64,000 bases of DNA from Lacinutrix sp. C3R15. GTDB lineage: Bacteria > Bacteroidota > Bacteroidia > Flavobacteriales > Flavobacteriaceae. Numbering within the stretch: position 1 is the stretch's first letter; each line of letters starts with the position of its first letter. The notes under the pieces were generated by a model. The model was given only the letters and a program-made list of their open reading frames with translations, did not search any database and was not told the origin of the DNA. Positions 32,430-43,018 of this stretch are shown in pieces. Both the position numbers and the translations under genes were made by a program. The stretch lies in assembly GCF_018860825.1 (NCBI RefSeq), contig NZ_JAHKPZ010000004.1:1-64000 (forward strand), given 5' to 3'.

Positions 32430-35400
32430 ATGAACAATCAACATCCTTTTACTATTTATAATGCTTCTGCTGGGAGCGGAAAAACATTTACACTAGTAAA
32501 AGAGTATTTAAAGATTTTATTGCAATCTAACAATACACAACAATACAAGTACATTCTAGCTATTACATTTACCAACAAAGCCGTTGGTGAAATGAAAGAA
32601 CGTATTATAGAAATGCTAACCGAATTTTCTTCAGAAGATATTTTAAACAAACCAAATAGCATGTTTACTGTTCTTACCGAAGAGTTACAAATGAAACCGG
32701 AGTTACTTCAAAAAAAATCTAAAAAAATATTAAACAGTATTATTTATAACTATGCTGCTTTTGATGTTTCTACTATTGATGGCTTTACACACAAAATAAT
32801 TAGAACTTTTGCCCATGATTTAAAACTGCCTTTAAATTTTGAAGTAGAACTAGATCAAGATTCTCTTTTACAAGAAGCCGTAGATAGTTTAATTGCTAAA
32901 GCTGGAACCAACAAACAGCTAACAAAGGTGTTGGTAGATTTTGCTATTGAAAAAGCAGACGAAGATAAAAGTTGGGATATTTCTTTTGACTTTAATAAAA
33001 TTGCAAAACTCTTAGTTAATGAAAGCGATGTCGCGCATATTGAAAAACTAAAAGACAAATCTCTAGATGATTTTAAAGCACTTAAAACACAAATAAAAAA
33101 AGACCTTAAAAGTCTTGAAGAAGAGATTGTAGAAATTTCAAAAAATGTATTACAACTTATTAGTGAAGCTGGTTTACAATTTAATGATTTTTCAAGCAGT
33201 TATTTACCAAAACATTTTGAGAAATTAGCAAATAAAAACTTTGCTGTAAGTTTAGATACTAAATGGCAAATTACTTTAATTAATAACGAAACGCTCTACC
33301 CTAAACGGCTCACTCCAGAGCTTGGTGCTGTTATAGATGGTTTGCAACCACAATTTATTAAAGCTTTTGAAGCAACCAAAAATCTAGTTTTTCAGCAAAA
33401 ATTCTTAAAAGCATTTTATAAAAATATCACACCTTTATCTGTTTTAAGTGCCATAAATCAAGAATTAACAAATTTAAAACTAGACCAAAATAAATTATTA
33501 ATTTCAGAATTTAACACCCTAATAAGTAAAGAAATAAAAGACCAACCAACACCATTTATTTATGAACGATTAGGCGAAAAATTTAGATACTATTTTATAG
33601 ATGAGTTTCAAGACACCTCTAAACTGCAGTGGCAAAATTTAATTCCGTTAATAGATAATTCTCTTGCAGGCGAAAACCTAAAACAAGAAAAAGGAACTGC
33701 AATGTTGGTAGGAGATTCTAAACAAGCTATATATAGATGGCGTGGTGGAGAAGCTGATCAATTTATAGATTTATACTCTAAAAAATCTCTTCCTTTTCAA
33801 GTAGAACAACATGTAGACAACCTGCCAACCAACTACAGAAGCTACAAAGAAATTATACTTTTTAACAATAGCTTTTTTAAATATGTTGCAGAAACATTCT
33901 TTAGCAATCCAGACTACAACAACTTATATATAGAAGGCTCTAAACAAAATACCTTTAATACTAATGAGGGCTATATTCAGTTAGAATTTTTAGATCTTAA
34001 AAATGAAAACAGAGATGAAATTTATCCTCAAAAAACACTAGAAATCATTAAAACCTGTCTAAAAAATGGGTTTACATACCAAGATATTTGCATTTTAGTA
34101 CGTAAGAAAAAAGAAGGTGTTGCAATTGCAGAATTTTTAAACACAGAAAACATACCTATTATGTCTTCTGAAACCATGCTTATTTTTAATAGTCCAGAAG
34201 TGCAATTTATTCATAATATACTTACATTACTAGTACAATCAGACAATGACGAAATTAAAGTAAAAGCACTAAATTATCTAACACAAAAATTCAAAATAAA
34301 AGATAAACATGCTTTTTTTAGCAAACATATAAAGCAGTCCCTTTTTCAAACCTTTAAAAGTTTTGAAACCTACAACATATACCTAACACCAAATCAATTA
34401 CTACAACTGCCATTGTATGAATTAGCAGAAAGTATTGTTAGAAATTTTAAACTTATAGAAACCTCTAATGCATATGTACAATACTATCTAGATTTTGTTT
34501 TAGAGTACGCTCAAAAACAAGGCTCTAGTCTTTCTGGCTTTTTAGAACACGCAAACAATAAAAAAGAAAATTTAAGTATTGTTTCTCCGCAAGGACAAAA
34601 TGCGGTACAAATTATGACTATTCATAAATCTAAAGGATTAGAGTTTCCTGTAGTTATATTACCATATGCAGACTTAAATATTTATAAAGAAATTGAACCA
34701 AAAGAATGGTTTCCGCTTCAAGCAGAAAACTTTAATGGCTTTTCCAGCACATTATTAAACTACAATAAAGAATTTGAAAACTATGGTGAGGTTGGTTTGC
34801 AAATTCACAACAAACATCAAGCAGAATTAGAACTAGACAATATCAACCTATTATATGTTGCCTTAACCAGACCAAAAGAGCAGCTTTTTATTCTGTCACA
34901 AAGAGATGTTTCTAAAAATGAATTAGAACAACCAAAAAGTTTTGCTGGTCTATTTATTAACTATTTAGTACAACAACAAAAATATCATGAAAATGAAAGC
35001 CTGTACACTTTTGGTAACGCTAAAAAAACATCTACACCAAAAGTTACTCCTAAAAAAATAATAGAACAACAAGAATTTATTACCACTACCAAAGAAAGTC
35101 ATAATATCAAAATTGTTACCAATTCTGGTTATTTATGGAACACCACACAAGAAAAAGCCATAGAAAAAGGAAACCTCATTCATAATATTATGGCGCACAT
35201 TAAAACAAAGGAAGACATTACTTTTGCCATATCTCACTTTCTTGACAAGGCAATTATAAATCCAGATCAGGCACAAGAATTACAAAAAACAGTAACACAA
35301 ATAATAGAACATAAAGCCCTTAAAAATTTCTTTACAGAAGAAAACACGATTTATAACGAGCGAGATATAATTTCAAACCAGGAAATTATAAGACCAGATA

Positions 35401-35579
35401 GGTTAGTTATAAATGCAAAAAACGAAGCCACTATTATAGATTACAAAACAGGAGCTATTAACAATAAACACCAATTACAATTAGAGAACTACCAACGTAT
35501 TATAGAAGAAATGCCATATCAAGTAACAAATAAAATTTTAGTTTACATCAATGAAGATATTCATGTAGTAACTTTTTAA
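32430..35579 (+). CDS. UvrD-type helicase-nuclease (AddA-like)
   Basis: From ATG 32430 the protein has 1049 residues. Superfamily 1 motifs appear in order: Walker A NASAGSGKTFTL (Lys18), FIDEFQDTSKLQW (motif II), VGDSKQAIYRWRGGE (motif III), QIMTIHKSKGLEFPVV (motif V) and YVALTRPKEQLF (motif VI). A C-terminal PD-(D/E)XK nuclease is seen in RPDRLVINAKNEATIIDYKTG. This layout is AddA, the helicase-nuclease of double-strand break repair. The AddB-like partner lies at 38560, separated by kbl and an ompA gene. The upstream in-frame start at 32397 adds only a hydrophobic stretch not found in the family. Confidence 0.9.
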   Translation: MNNQHPFTIYNASAGSGKTFTLVKEYLKILLQSNNTQQYKYILAITFTNKAVGEMKERIIEMLTEFSSEDILNKPNSMFTVLTEELQMKPELLQKKSKKILNSIIYNYAAFDVSTIDGFTHKIIRTFAHDLKLPLNFEVELDQDSLLQEAVDSLIAKAGTNKQLTKVLVDFAIEKADEDKSWDISFDFNKIAKLLVNESDVAHIEKLKDKSLDDFKALKTQIKKDLKSLEEEIVEISKNVLQLISEAGLQFNDFSSSYLPKHFEKLANKNFAVSLDTKWQITLINNETLYPKRLTPELGAVIDGLQPQFIKAFEATKNLVFQQKFLKAFYKNITPLSVLSAINQELTNLKLDQNKLLISEFNTLISKEIKDQPTPFIYERLGEKFRYYFIDEFQDTSKLQWQNLIPLIDNSLAGENLKQEKGTAMLVGDSKQAIYRWRGGEADQFIDLYSKKSLPFQVEQHVDNLPTNYRSYKEIILFNNSFFKYVAETFFSNPDYNNLYIEGSKQNTFNTNEGYIQLEFLDLKNENRDEIYPQKTLEIIKTCLKNGFTYQDICILVRKKKEGVAIAEFLNTENIPIMSSETMLIFNSPEVQFIHNILTLLVQSDNDEIKVKALNYLTQKFKIKDKHAFFSKHIKQSLFQTFKSFETYNIYLTPNQLLQLPLYELAESIVRNFKLIETSNAYVQYYLDFVLEYAQKQGSSLSGFLEHANNKKENLSIVSPQGQNAVQIMTIHKSKGLEFPVVILPYADLNIYKEIEPKEWFPLQAENFNGFSSTLLNYNKEFENYGEVGLQIHNKHQAELELDNINLLYVALTRPKEQLFILSQRDVSKNELEQPKSFAGLFINYLVQQQKYHENESLYTFGNAKKTSTPKVTPKKIIEQQEFITTTKESHNIKIVTNSGYLWNTTQEKAIEKGNLIHNIMAHIKTKEDITFAISHFLDKAIINPDQAQELQKTVTQIIEHKALKNFFTEENTIYNERDIISNQEIIRPDRLVINAKNEATIIDYKTGAINNKHQLQLENYQRIIEEMPYQVTNKILVYINEDIHVVTF

Positions 35580-35583
35580 TTAT

Positions 35584-35752
35584 GGCGTTACGCTTTTTCG
35601 CTAAAGACTACAAAGCGTCGTGTCATACACTATATCTTTTTTATTTTTTCATACGCTTTACACAATACAATTAACTAACAAACTCACAAACAAACCCTTA
35701 ACAAAGACAATACCTGTAACATAAAAAAGGATGCCGTTTCTACCACTAACGC
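35584..35752 (+). repeat. REP-like intergenic element, long copy (169 bp)
   Basis: It opens GGCGTTACGC and closes CTACCACTAACGC, the same ends as the other three family members. Inside, CACTATATCTTTTTT and AAAAAAGGATGCCG form complementary A/T arms around a longer central spacer. It starts 5 bases after the addA-like stop and ends 12 bases before the kbl -7 element. Confidence 0.6.
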
Positions 35753-35763
35753 AAAAAACATTA

Positions 35764-35771
35764 TAAATTTG
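35764..35771 (+). promoter_or_regulatory. -7 element of the kbl promoter
   Basis: TAAATTTG matches TAnnTTTG exactly. Transcription should start near 35778, ten bases before the ATG at 35788. Confidence 0.6.
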
Positions 35772-35787
35772 TAAAAAATTAAAAACC

Positions 35788-36981
35788 ATGTACGGAAACA
35801 TAAAACAGCAACTACAACAAGAAATACAAGACATAAAAAATAACGGACTTTACAAAGAAGAACGCATTATCACTTCTCCTCAAGGAGCAGAAATAACCTT
35901 AAACACTGGGGAAACCGTTTTAAACTTTTGTGCTAATAACTATTTAGGCCTTTCTGCTCACCCAGAAGTAATTCAAGCAGCAAAAGACACTATGGATACG
36001 CACGGATTTGGTATGTCATCCGTTCGTTTTATTTGTGGTACACAAGACATACATAAAGAGCTAGAACAAAAAATAGCAGATTTCTATGGCACAGAAGACA
36101 CCATATTATACGCAGCAGCTTTTGATGCAAATGGTGGTGTTTTTGAACCTTTATTAGGAAAAGAAGACGCCATTATTTCAGACTCTTTAAACCATGCTTC
36201 TATCATTGATGGTGTACGTTTAAGTAAAGCAGCACGCTATCGTTATGCCAATAATGACATGGCAGATTTAGAAAAACAACTAATTGAAGCCAATAAAAAT
36301 GGTACTAGAAATAAAATTATAGTAACAGATGGTGTTTTCTCTATGGATGGCTTAGTAGCTCCATTAGATAAAATTTGTGATTTAGCAGACAAATATGACG
36401 CTATGGTAATGATTGATGAGTGTCATGCTACAGGATTTATAGGACCAAAAGGAATTGGTACCTTAGAAGAAAAAGGCGTATTAGGAAGAGTAGATATTAT
36501 TACAGGAACCCTTGGTAAAGCTTTAGGTGGCGCAATGGGAGGCTACACCACAGCAAAAAAAGAAATTATAGAAATTTTACGTCAACGATCTAGACCTTAT
36601 TTATTTTCAAACTCTTTAGCTCCTGCAATAGTTGGCGCTTCTATTAAAGTTTTTGATATGCTTAAAAACGACACCAGCTTACGTGACAAACTAGAATGGA
36701 ATACCAATTACTTTAAAAAAGGAATGAAAAAAGCTGGATTTGACATTATAGATGGTGATTCTGCCATTGTTCCAGTAATGCTTTATGACGCCAAACTATC
36801 TCAAACCATGGCAAATATGCTTTTAAAAGAAGGTATTTATGTAATAGGCTTCTTTTTCCCTGTTGTACCTAAAGAAAAAGCAAGAATTAGAGTACAACTA
36901 TCTGCTGCTCACCAAAAAGAGCATTTAGATAAGGCTATCGCTAGCTTTATTAAAGTTGGACAATCTTTAGAAATTATTTAA
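35788..36981 (+). CDS. kbl: Glycine C-acetyltransferase (2-amino-3-ketobutyrate CoA ligase)
   Basis: The 397-residue PLP enzyme of the alpha-oxoamine synthase family interconverts 2-amino-3-ketobutyrate plus CoA and glycine plus acetyl-CoA in threonine breakdown. Motifs are [16 protein letters not shown] near the N-terminus, [35 protein letters not shown], and the PLP-lysine region [16 protein letters not shown]. No threonine dehydrogenase gene is adjacent. It has its own promoter just upstream. Confidence 0.96.
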   Translation: MYGNIKQQLQQEIQDIKNNGLYKEERIITSPQGAEITLNTGETVLNFCANNYLGLSAHPEVIQAAKDTMDTHGFGMSSVRFICGTQDIHKELEQKIADFYGTEDTILYAAAFDANGGVFEPLLGKEDAIISDSLNHASIIDGVRLSKAARYRYANNDMADLEKQLIEANKNGTRNKIIVTDGVFSMDGLVAPLDKICDLADKYDAMVMIDECHATGFIGPKGIGTLEEKGVLGRVDIITGTLGKALGGAMGGYTTAKKEIIEILRQRSRPYLFSNSLAPAIVGASIKVFDMLKNDTSLRDKLEWNTNYFKKGMKKAGFDIIDGDSAIVPVMLYDAKLSQTMANMLLKEGIYVIGFFFPVVPKEKARIRVQLSAAHQKEHLDKAIASFIKVGQSLEII

Positions 36982-37027
36982 ATTGAATACAAACAGTTAA
37001 TTTTGAAGGTTTTTTTGAATATTTTTT

Positions 37028-37035
37028 TATATTTG
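37028..37035 (+). promoter_or_regulatory. -7 element of the ompA-family gene
   Basis: TATATTTG is an exact consensus match. The predicted 5' leader is about 60 bases, AU-rich, and without a Shine-Dalgarno sequence. A TTG at 37003-37005 is 22 bases upstream, longer than in other promoters of this window. Confidence 0.55.
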
Positions 37036-37103
37036 TCTTTGTTAATAATATTTAACAACTTACTTTTGCTTATCAATTAACACATAAAAATTAAATTTTG
37101 AAT

Positions 37104-38489
37104 ATGAAAAATCTTAGCAGATTATTGTTAGCTATGTTGCTTGTATTAGGTTTTAGCAACACGTATGCACAAGATGAAAACAATCCTTGGGCAATTAGTT
37201 TCGGGGTAAACGCGGTAGACCTTTATCCAGTTGGTGAAGATGCTCCACAAGGTGAATACTTTGATGAGTTCTTCAACGCTACAGATCATTGGAACATCCT
37301 TCCGTCTTTATCGACTATTAATGTTTCTAAATACCTTAACAATGGTTTTTCTATTGGAGTTACAGGTTCTATCAATAAAATTGAAAAAATAGGACAAACT
37401 TTAGGAGTACCTAGCGTAGAAGTTAGTGAAATGTCTTACTACGGACTTGATGGTATTGTAAAATACAGCTTTGCTGAATTATTAAACAGTAAAACTATCG
37501 AACCTTATTTAGGTGTTGGTGGAGGTTACACTTGGATTGATGAAATTGGAGCTGGTACTTTAAACGGTTCTTTAGGTTTAAACTTTTGGTTAAGCGAAAA
37601 CATTGGTTTTAACGTACAAACTACATACAAACATTCTTTCGAAGATTACTTATCTAAACATTTCCAACACTCTGCAGGTTTAACTGTTAAGTTTGGTGGA
37701 AAAGATACTGATGGTGATGGTGTTTATGACAAAAACGATGCTTGTCCAGAAGTTCCTGGTTTAGAAGCTTTCAACGGTTGTCCTGATGCTGATGGTGACG
37801 GAATCGAAGATTCTAAAGATTCTTGTCCTAATGAAGCTGGTTTAGCTGAATTAAACGGATGTCCTGATACTGATGGTGATGGTATTGCTGATAAAGATGA
37901 CAAATGTCCTACAGTTGCTGGTTTAAAAGCTTTAGCTGGTTGTCCTGATGCTGATGCTGATGGTGTTGCTGATGTTGATGATAAATGTCCTAATGAAGTT
38001 GGTCCTATCGCAAACAATGGTTGCCCTTGGCCAGATGCTGATGGTGATGGTGTGTTAGACAAAGATGACAAATGTCCTAATGAAGCAGGTGTTGTTGCTA
38101 ATAATGGTTGTCCTGAAGTTATTGCTCCTACTGCAGAAGTTATGGCTACATTAAACAACTATGCTAGAACTATCTTATTTGATAGCGCTAAATCATCTTT
38201 CAAACAAGAAACTTTCCCAGTATTACAAGCTATTACTGCTATCTTAAAAGAATATCCTGCATCTATTTTCACAATAGAAGGACATACTGATAGTGATGGT
38301 CCTAAAGCTTCTAATCAATTATTATCTGAAAGAAGAGCTAACGCGGTAAGAGATTACTTAATCTCTAACGGAGTTGCTGCTGACAGATTAGTTGCTGCTG
38401 GATTTGGAGAAGAATACCCAATAGACTCTAACGCTACTAGAGCTGGTAAGAAAAACAACAGACGTGTAGAAGTAAAACTTAAAAAATAA
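37104..38489 (+). CDS. OmpA family outer membrane protein with thrombospondin type 3 repeats
   Basis: The 461-residue protein has a signal peptide ([17 protein letters not shown], cleaved before QDENN). A beta-barrel follows (about 25-195), then five calcium-binding DxDxDG repeats (about 198-345: [30 protein letters not shown] and so on). It ends in an OmpA peptidoglycan-binding domain (about 350-461) with [21 protein letters not shown] and [10 protein letters not shown]. It links the outer membrane to the wall. I use the ATG at 37104; a TTG two codons earlier is less likely. The repeat region is low-complexity and could vary in length. It is likely highly expressed, with a strong terminator at 38518. 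Confidence 0.93.
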   Translation: MKNLSRLLLAMLLVLGFSNTYAQDENNPWAISFGVNAVDLYPVGEDAPQGEYFDEFFNATDHWNILPSLSTINVSKYLNNGFSIGVTGSINKIEKIGQTLGVPSVEVSEMSYYGLDGIVKYSFAELLNSKTIEPYLGVGGGYTWIDEIGAGTLNGSLGLNFWLSENIGFNVQTTYKHSFEDYLSKHFQHSAGLTVKFGGKDTDGDGVYDKNDACPEVPGLEAFNGCPDADGDGIEDSKDSCPNEAGLAELNGCPDTDGDGIADKDDKCPTVAGLKALAGCPDADADGVADVDDKCPNEVGPIANNGCPWPDADGDGVLDKDDKCPNEAGVVANNGCPEVIAPTAEVMATLNNYARTILFDSAKSSFKQETFPVLQAITAILKEYPASIFTIEGHTDSDGPKASNQLLSERRANAVRDYLISNGVAADRLVAAGFGEEYPIDSNATRAGKKNNRRVEVKLKK

Positions 38490-38517
38490 GTTTACTACAA
38501 CAATCTAAATATTTAAT

Positions 38518-38548
38518 AAAAACGCTTCGATTTATCGAAGCGTTTTTT
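38518..38548 (+). terminator. Intrinsic terminator of the ompA-family gene
   Basis: AAAAACGCTTCGAT pairs perfectly with ATCGAAGCGTTTTT around a 2-base loop, followed by a T run. It ends 11 bases before the next start codon. Confidence 0.92.
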
Positions 38549-38559
38549 ATTTTTATAGA

Positions 38560-41307
38560 ATGACAACATTCATTCTAGATGTATTAAAAGATTTACAAAA
38601 TAAGAATAAAGACCTATCTTCTATTCTCTTTATTTTACCCAGCAAACGTGCTGGTATTTTTTTAAAAAACCAAATTGCACAAATAGTCAATCAAACTATT
38701 CTATCTCCTAAAATTATTAGTATAGAAGAGTTTGTAGAAGACTTATCACAGTTAAAAAAAACATCCAATACAGAGCTACTTTTTATATTTTATAAAACCT
38801 ATTTAGAAATAACAAAAAAAGAAGATCAGGAAAGTTTTGATGCTTTTTCAAAATGGGCACAAATAGTATTACAAGACTTTAACGAAATAGATAGATACCT
38901 TATTCCTCAAGAAAAAATATTTAACTATTTAAGTGCCATTCAAGATTTAAAACATTGGTCTTTAGAAGAACCTAAATCTGATTTTATAAAAAAGTACCTT
39001 TCCTTCTGGAACAAATTAAATCTTTACTATACAAAATTTACCAAAGATCTATTACAAAACAAAACAGGTTACCAAGGTTTAATATATAGAGAAGCCGTAG
39101 AAAACATAGAATCTTACATACAGAGTAACTCTAATAAAGAACATGTTTTTCTAGGCTTTAACGCCTTAAATGCCGCCGAAGAAGTAATTATTCAAGAATT
39201 ACTTGAAAATGAATTAGCAGCTATATATTGGGATATTGATTCTAAATTTTTTGATAATTCTTTTCATGATGCTGGACTATTTACAAGGCAACATCATAAA
39301 AACTGGAAGTACTTTGCTAACCATCCTTTTCAATGGAAAACCAATAATTATACCCAAGAAAAAAACATCGAGGTTTTTGGTGTTCCTAAAAACATAGGCC
39401 AAGCAAAATATATAGGTACGCTTCTACAGTCTTTACAACAAAAAAATGCAAGCCTACAAAAAACAGCTGTTGTACTTGCAGATGAAAACTTACTTACACC
39501 TACATTAAACGCGCTACCTCCATCGGTAGATGCTTTAAATATTACAATGGGTTTTCCTTTACAGTCCATTCCCTTAGCTTCTTTATTTGAGCAAATATTT
39601 CAAATTCATAAAAAAGAAAATAACACGTTCTATTATAAAGATGTTATTGCTATAATTTCGCATCAATTTATAAGACCTTTATTAAATACAAATAATGTAG
39701 ATATTGCGTCTAAAATCACAAACAAGATATTAACTAATAATTTAGTCTACATAACTTTAGAGCAATTAAAAGAACTTGCTATAGCCTCTACAAAAATAAT
39801 AGACTTACTTTTTGCTGTTCAACAAAATAACGTAGAAAACATACTTAAAAACTGCTCAAAACTTATATTAACGATAAAAGAAGATTTAGACGAAAACAAA
39901 TCTTTAAACAAACTCTCTTTAGAGTATTTATATCGATTTAACGAGCTTTTTAATGAACTTAATAACTACAACACCAAATACCGTTTTATTACAGATATTA
40001 ATACGCTTTATAGCATTTACAAAGAGCTATTGAGTGCAGCTACTCTAGATTTTCAAGGAGAACCTCTTCAGGGATTACAAATAATGGGTATGCTAGAATC
40101 TCGTGTACTAGATTTTGAAACGGTTATTATTGCTTCTGTAAATGAAGGAGTACTACCTTCTGGTAAAACAAACAATTCTTTTATTCCGTTTGATGTTAAA
40201 ATAGAAAACCAATTACCTACGTATAAAGAAAAAGATGCAGTATACACCTATCATTTTTACAGGTTATTACAACGTGCTAAAAATGTATATATTTTATACA
40301 ATACAGAAGCAGATGTATTAACTGGAGGAGAAAAAAGTAGATTTATTACGCAATTAGAATTAGAAGGAATTCATAATATTAAACATCAAATTATAACACC
40401 AAAGGTAGAAGCCTGTTTTTCTGAATGCATTGAAATTGAAAAAACACCAGCCATACTAAACAGGTTAAAACAAATTGCTGAAAAGGGTTTTTCTCCTTCT
40501 TCTATTACCAATTACATAAGAAATCCTATAGATTTTTATTACCAAAAAGTTCTAGGTATTGCAGAACAAGAAGACGTAGAAGAAAGCGTAGCATTTAATA
40601 CACTTGGTACTGTTGTACACAATACTTTAGAAGATTTATATACCCAATTTAAAAATAGCTTTTTAACTGTTGAAGCTTTAGAAAAACAAAAGCCTAAAAT
40701 CAACGAAAGAATTACGCATCATTTTAAAAATGAATATAAAGAAGGTGATATTAGCAAAGGTAAAAACCTTATTATCTTTGAAATTGCAAAACGCTACGTA
40801 AGCAACTTTATAAATCTAGAAATTGAAGATTTAAAAAAAGGAAACGAAATTAAAATCCTTTCTTTAGAAGCTGAGAATAGAGCATCGGTTAGCATTCCCG
40901 AATTAGATTTTAACATAAACCTTACCGGAAAAGTAGATCGTGTAGACCTCTATAACGGAATTACCAGAATTATAGATTACAAAACAGGTAAAGTAAGCAA
41001 TACTGACGTAGAAATATCAGAATGGGAAGCCATTACAACAGACTATAAAAAGTACAGTAAAAGCTTTCAGGTACTCCTGTATGCCTATATGATGAATCAA
41101 CAAAACAAAGTAAACCTACCTTTGGAAGCTGGGATTGTTTCCTTTAAAAATTTAAATGCTGGTTTTTTAAAATTTGCTGTAAAAGAAGGAAGAAAAAAAA
41201 ACCAACTTATTACTCAAGAAACACTAGATAATTTTGAAATAGAACTCAAAAAAATTATCCTAGAAATCTGTAACCAAGAAATCAATTTTATTGAAAAAGA
41301 AGTATGA
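38560..41307 (+). CDS. PD-(D/E)XK nuclease family protein (AddB-like)
   Basis: The 915-residue protein starts with a helicase-like Walker A remnant (FILPSKRAGIFLKNQ). The middle resembles the inactivated helicase of AddB (LQGLQIMGMLESRVLDFETVII, EGVLPSGKTNNSFIPFD). The C-terminus (about 640-915) is a PD-(D/E)XK nuclease with LTGKVDRVDLYNG and TRIIDYKTGKV. It is the natural partner of the AddA-like protein at 32430, resecting DNA ends for recombination. Its stop overlaps the next gene by four bases (ATGA), so the two are translationally coupled. Confidence 0.88.
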   Translation: MTTFILDVLKDLQNKNKDLSSILFILPSKRAGIFLKNQIAQIVNQTILSPKIISIEEFVEDLSQLKKTSNTELLFIFYKTYLEITKKEDQESFDAFSKWAQIVLQDFNEIDRYLIPQEKIFNYLSAIQDLKHWSLEEPKSDFIKKYLSFWNKLNLYYTKFTKDLLQNKTGYQGLIYREAVENIESYIQSNSNKEHVFLGFNALNAAEEVIIQELLENELAAIYWDIDSKFFDNSFHDAGLFTRQHHKNWKYFANHPFQWKTNNYTQEKNIEVFGVPKNIGQAKYIGTLLQSLQQKNASLQKTAVVLADENLLTPTLNALPPSVDALNITMGFPLQSIPLASLFEQIFQIHKKENNTFYYKDVIAIISHQFIRPLLNTNNVDIASKITNKILTNNLVYITLEQLKELAIASTKIIDLLFAVQQNNVENILKNCSKLILTIKEDLDENKSLNKLSLEYLYRFNELFNELNNYNTKYRFITDINTLYSIYKELLSAATLDFQGEPLQGLQIMGMLESRVLDFETVIIASVNEGVLPSGKTNNSFIPFDVKIENQLPTYKEKDAVYTYHFYRLLQRAKNVYILYNTEADVLTGGEKSRFITQLELEGIHNIKHQIITPKVEACFSECIEIEKTPAILNRLKQIAEKGFSPSSITNYIRNPIDFYYQKVLGIAEQEDVEESVAFNTLGTVVHNTLEDLYTQFKNSFLTVEALEKQKPKINERITHHFKNEYKEGDISKGKNLIIFEIAKRYVSNFINLEIEDLKKGNEIKILSLEAENRASVSIPELDFNINLTGKVDRVDLYNGITRIIDYKTGKVSNTDVEISEWEAITTDYKKYSKSFQVLLYAYMMNQQNKVNLPLEAGIVSFKNLNAGFLKFAVKEGRKKNQLITQETLDNFEIELKKIILEICNQEINFIEKEV

Positions 41308-42140
41308 TTAAAAAAAACCAAATACTAAACAGAGATGCTAAAAAACCAATAGTTTGGGACGCCTTTTACAAAGACAATGGCAACAAAAAGCCATTGGTTA
41401 TTTTTTGTCATGGTTATAAAGGGTTTAAAGATTGGGGAAGCTGGGATTTGGTAGCACAAACATTTAGTGACGCAGAGCTATTTTTTGTAAAATTTAATTT
41501 TTCACATAATGGCGGAACCGTAAACCAACCTATTGATTTTCCTGACTTAGAAGCTTTTGCAGAAAATAACTACACTAAAGAATTAGAAGACATAGATAGT
41601 ATGCTAAACTTTCTTATTTCTAATGAGCATGCTTATTCAAACCAAATAGACACGAACAATATTACTTTAATAGGCCATTCTAGAGGAGGAGGAGTTTCCA
41701 TAATTAAAGCATCTGAAGATTCCAGAATCACCAAGCTAATCACCTGGGCAAGTGTAAGTAGCTTTGGTAAAAGGTTTTCTACAACAGGAGATCTTGAACA
41801 ATGGAAAAAAGACGGTGTTAAGTATGTTTTAAATGGCAGAACCAAACAAAAAATGCCACATAACTACCAATTTTATCTAGATTATAAAGCTAATGAACAA
41901 CGCTTAGATATCGCCTTAGCTGCAAAAAAAATAAAAATTCCCTTTTTAATTATTCATGCTCTAGAAGATCCAACCGTACTTTTTACAGAAGCAGAACAAC
42001 TTCATGCATACAATACAACTAGTAAACTGTATAAGATAGAAAACAGCAACCATGTCTTTAACAGTACACATCCTTATAAAAACAAAAAACTACCAGATGC
42101 TTTGCAACAGGTAGTTATTAAAAGTATTGCTTTTATATAA
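41304..42140 (+). CDS. Alpha/beta hydrolase
   Basis: The 278-residue protein has the alpha/beta-hydrolase oxyanion region VIFCHGYKGFKDWGSWDLV (about 33-51) and the nucleophile elbow LIGHSRGGG (Ser in GHSRG, about residue 125). Late acid and His candidates are in ALEDPTVLF and NSNHVFNSTHPY. The fold resembles acyl-peptidase or esterase-like hydrolases; the substrate is unknown. It is coupled to the AddB-like gene by an ATGA overlap. Its stop abuts the minus-strand universal stress protein stop with no spacer. Confidence 0.85.
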   Translation: MIKKNQILNRDAKKPIVWDAFYKDNGNKKPLVIFCHGYKGFKDWGSWDLVAQTFSDAELFFVKFNFSHNGGTVNQPIDFPDLEAFAENNYTKELEDIDSMLNFLISNEHAYSNQIDTNNITLIGHSRGGGVSIIKASEDSRITKLITWASVSSFGKRFSTTGDLEQWKKDGVKYVLNGRTKQKMPHNYQFYLDYKANEQRLDIALAAKKIKIPFLIIHALEDPTVLFTEAEQLHAYNTTSKLYKIENSNHVFNSTHPYKNKKLPDALQQVVIKSIAFI

Positions 42141-42935
42141 TTATTCGGCTCCTTTTAAAACCAACAGAGGCACACGACTTTCAAAATCTATTTTTTTAAT
42201 AGTATTCTGTTCCCATAGCTTTTTAAAGAACCCTCTTTTGCGTCTAAATACGCAAATAATATCTGGATTATGTTTGTTTATATGCTCTAAAACTCCTTGA
42301 AATAATGTAGCGTTTTCAGAGCTATTATAAGAAGATGTTAATATGGCCAACTCGGAATAAAACTCTAAATCTTCTGGTAAAAAATCTTGCGTTTTTACTT
42401 GTAACAAGTGCATTTTAGCTTTAAAAGTTTCTATAATATCTTCTAAAGGTTTTACCGAAACCTTATTCTTTACTATTCCAGATTTTATTGCTGTTAAAAC
42501 CTTTTTTATTGGCTTATAAACATATCCATTTGGTATTACCAATACAGGTATATCTGTCTGTTTAACAAGACTACCTGCTACTCTTCCTAAAAAATAGGCT
42601 TCTTGTAAACCATTAGGTCTTTGACCTACAATTACTAAATCAATTCCTAGTTCCTTTTGTATCGTTTCTAAGCTATCTATAACTCCTCCTTTAGCAGAAA
42701 TAATTTGAACATTTATATTTTTAGTATCAACCTTATCTACAACTGCCTTTACACTTGCAACTTGTTCTCTAGCTACAATACTATCCAAATTTATCATAGC
42801 ACCAGCTTTTGCAGTAAGACTAAAAGCTCTAAATACATAAACATTGGCCTGCATAACCGTTGCAAATTCTATGGCGTATTGTAATGTGTTTTTTGCGTTT
42901 GCTGAGGAACCTATAGGAACTAAAATATTTTTCAT
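42141..42935 (-). CDS. Universal stress protein (two Usp domains)
   Basis: The 264-residue protein is a tandem Usp protein. The first domain (1-140) begins NILVPIGSSANAKNTLQYAIEFA and has LVIVGQRPNG and IPVLVIPNGYV. The second half (about 150-264) is degenerate, ending PLLVLKGAE. Proteins of this type in flavobacteria bind ATP or respond to stress or starvation. The gene is alone on its strand, with a short 41-base divergent spacer to the MATE gene. Confidence 0.88.
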   Translation of the reverse strand: MKNILVPIGSSANAKNTLQYAIEFATVMQANVYVFRAFSLTAKAGAMINLDSIVAREQVASVKAVVDKVDTKNINVQIISAKGGVIDSLETIQKELGIDLVIVGQRPNGLQEAYFLGRVAGSLVKQTDIPVLVIPNGYVYKPIKKVLTAIKSGIVKNKVSVKPLEDIIETFKAKMHLLQVKTQDFLPEDLEFYSELAILTSSYNSSENATLFQGVLEHINKHNPDIICVFRRKRGFFKKLWEQNTIKKIDFESRVPLLVLKGAE

Positions 42936-43018
42936 TTCTTATTATTTAGATTGCAAAAGTACAGATTTTATAATAATTGTTACGACCTTTAGCTTTTTCT
43001 AATATTAACATCAAACTA

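Noticed and set aside
37700..38120. Repeats in the ompA-family gene as a CRISPR or satellite
   Set aside because: They are in-frame DxDxDG calcium-binding repeats of the protein.
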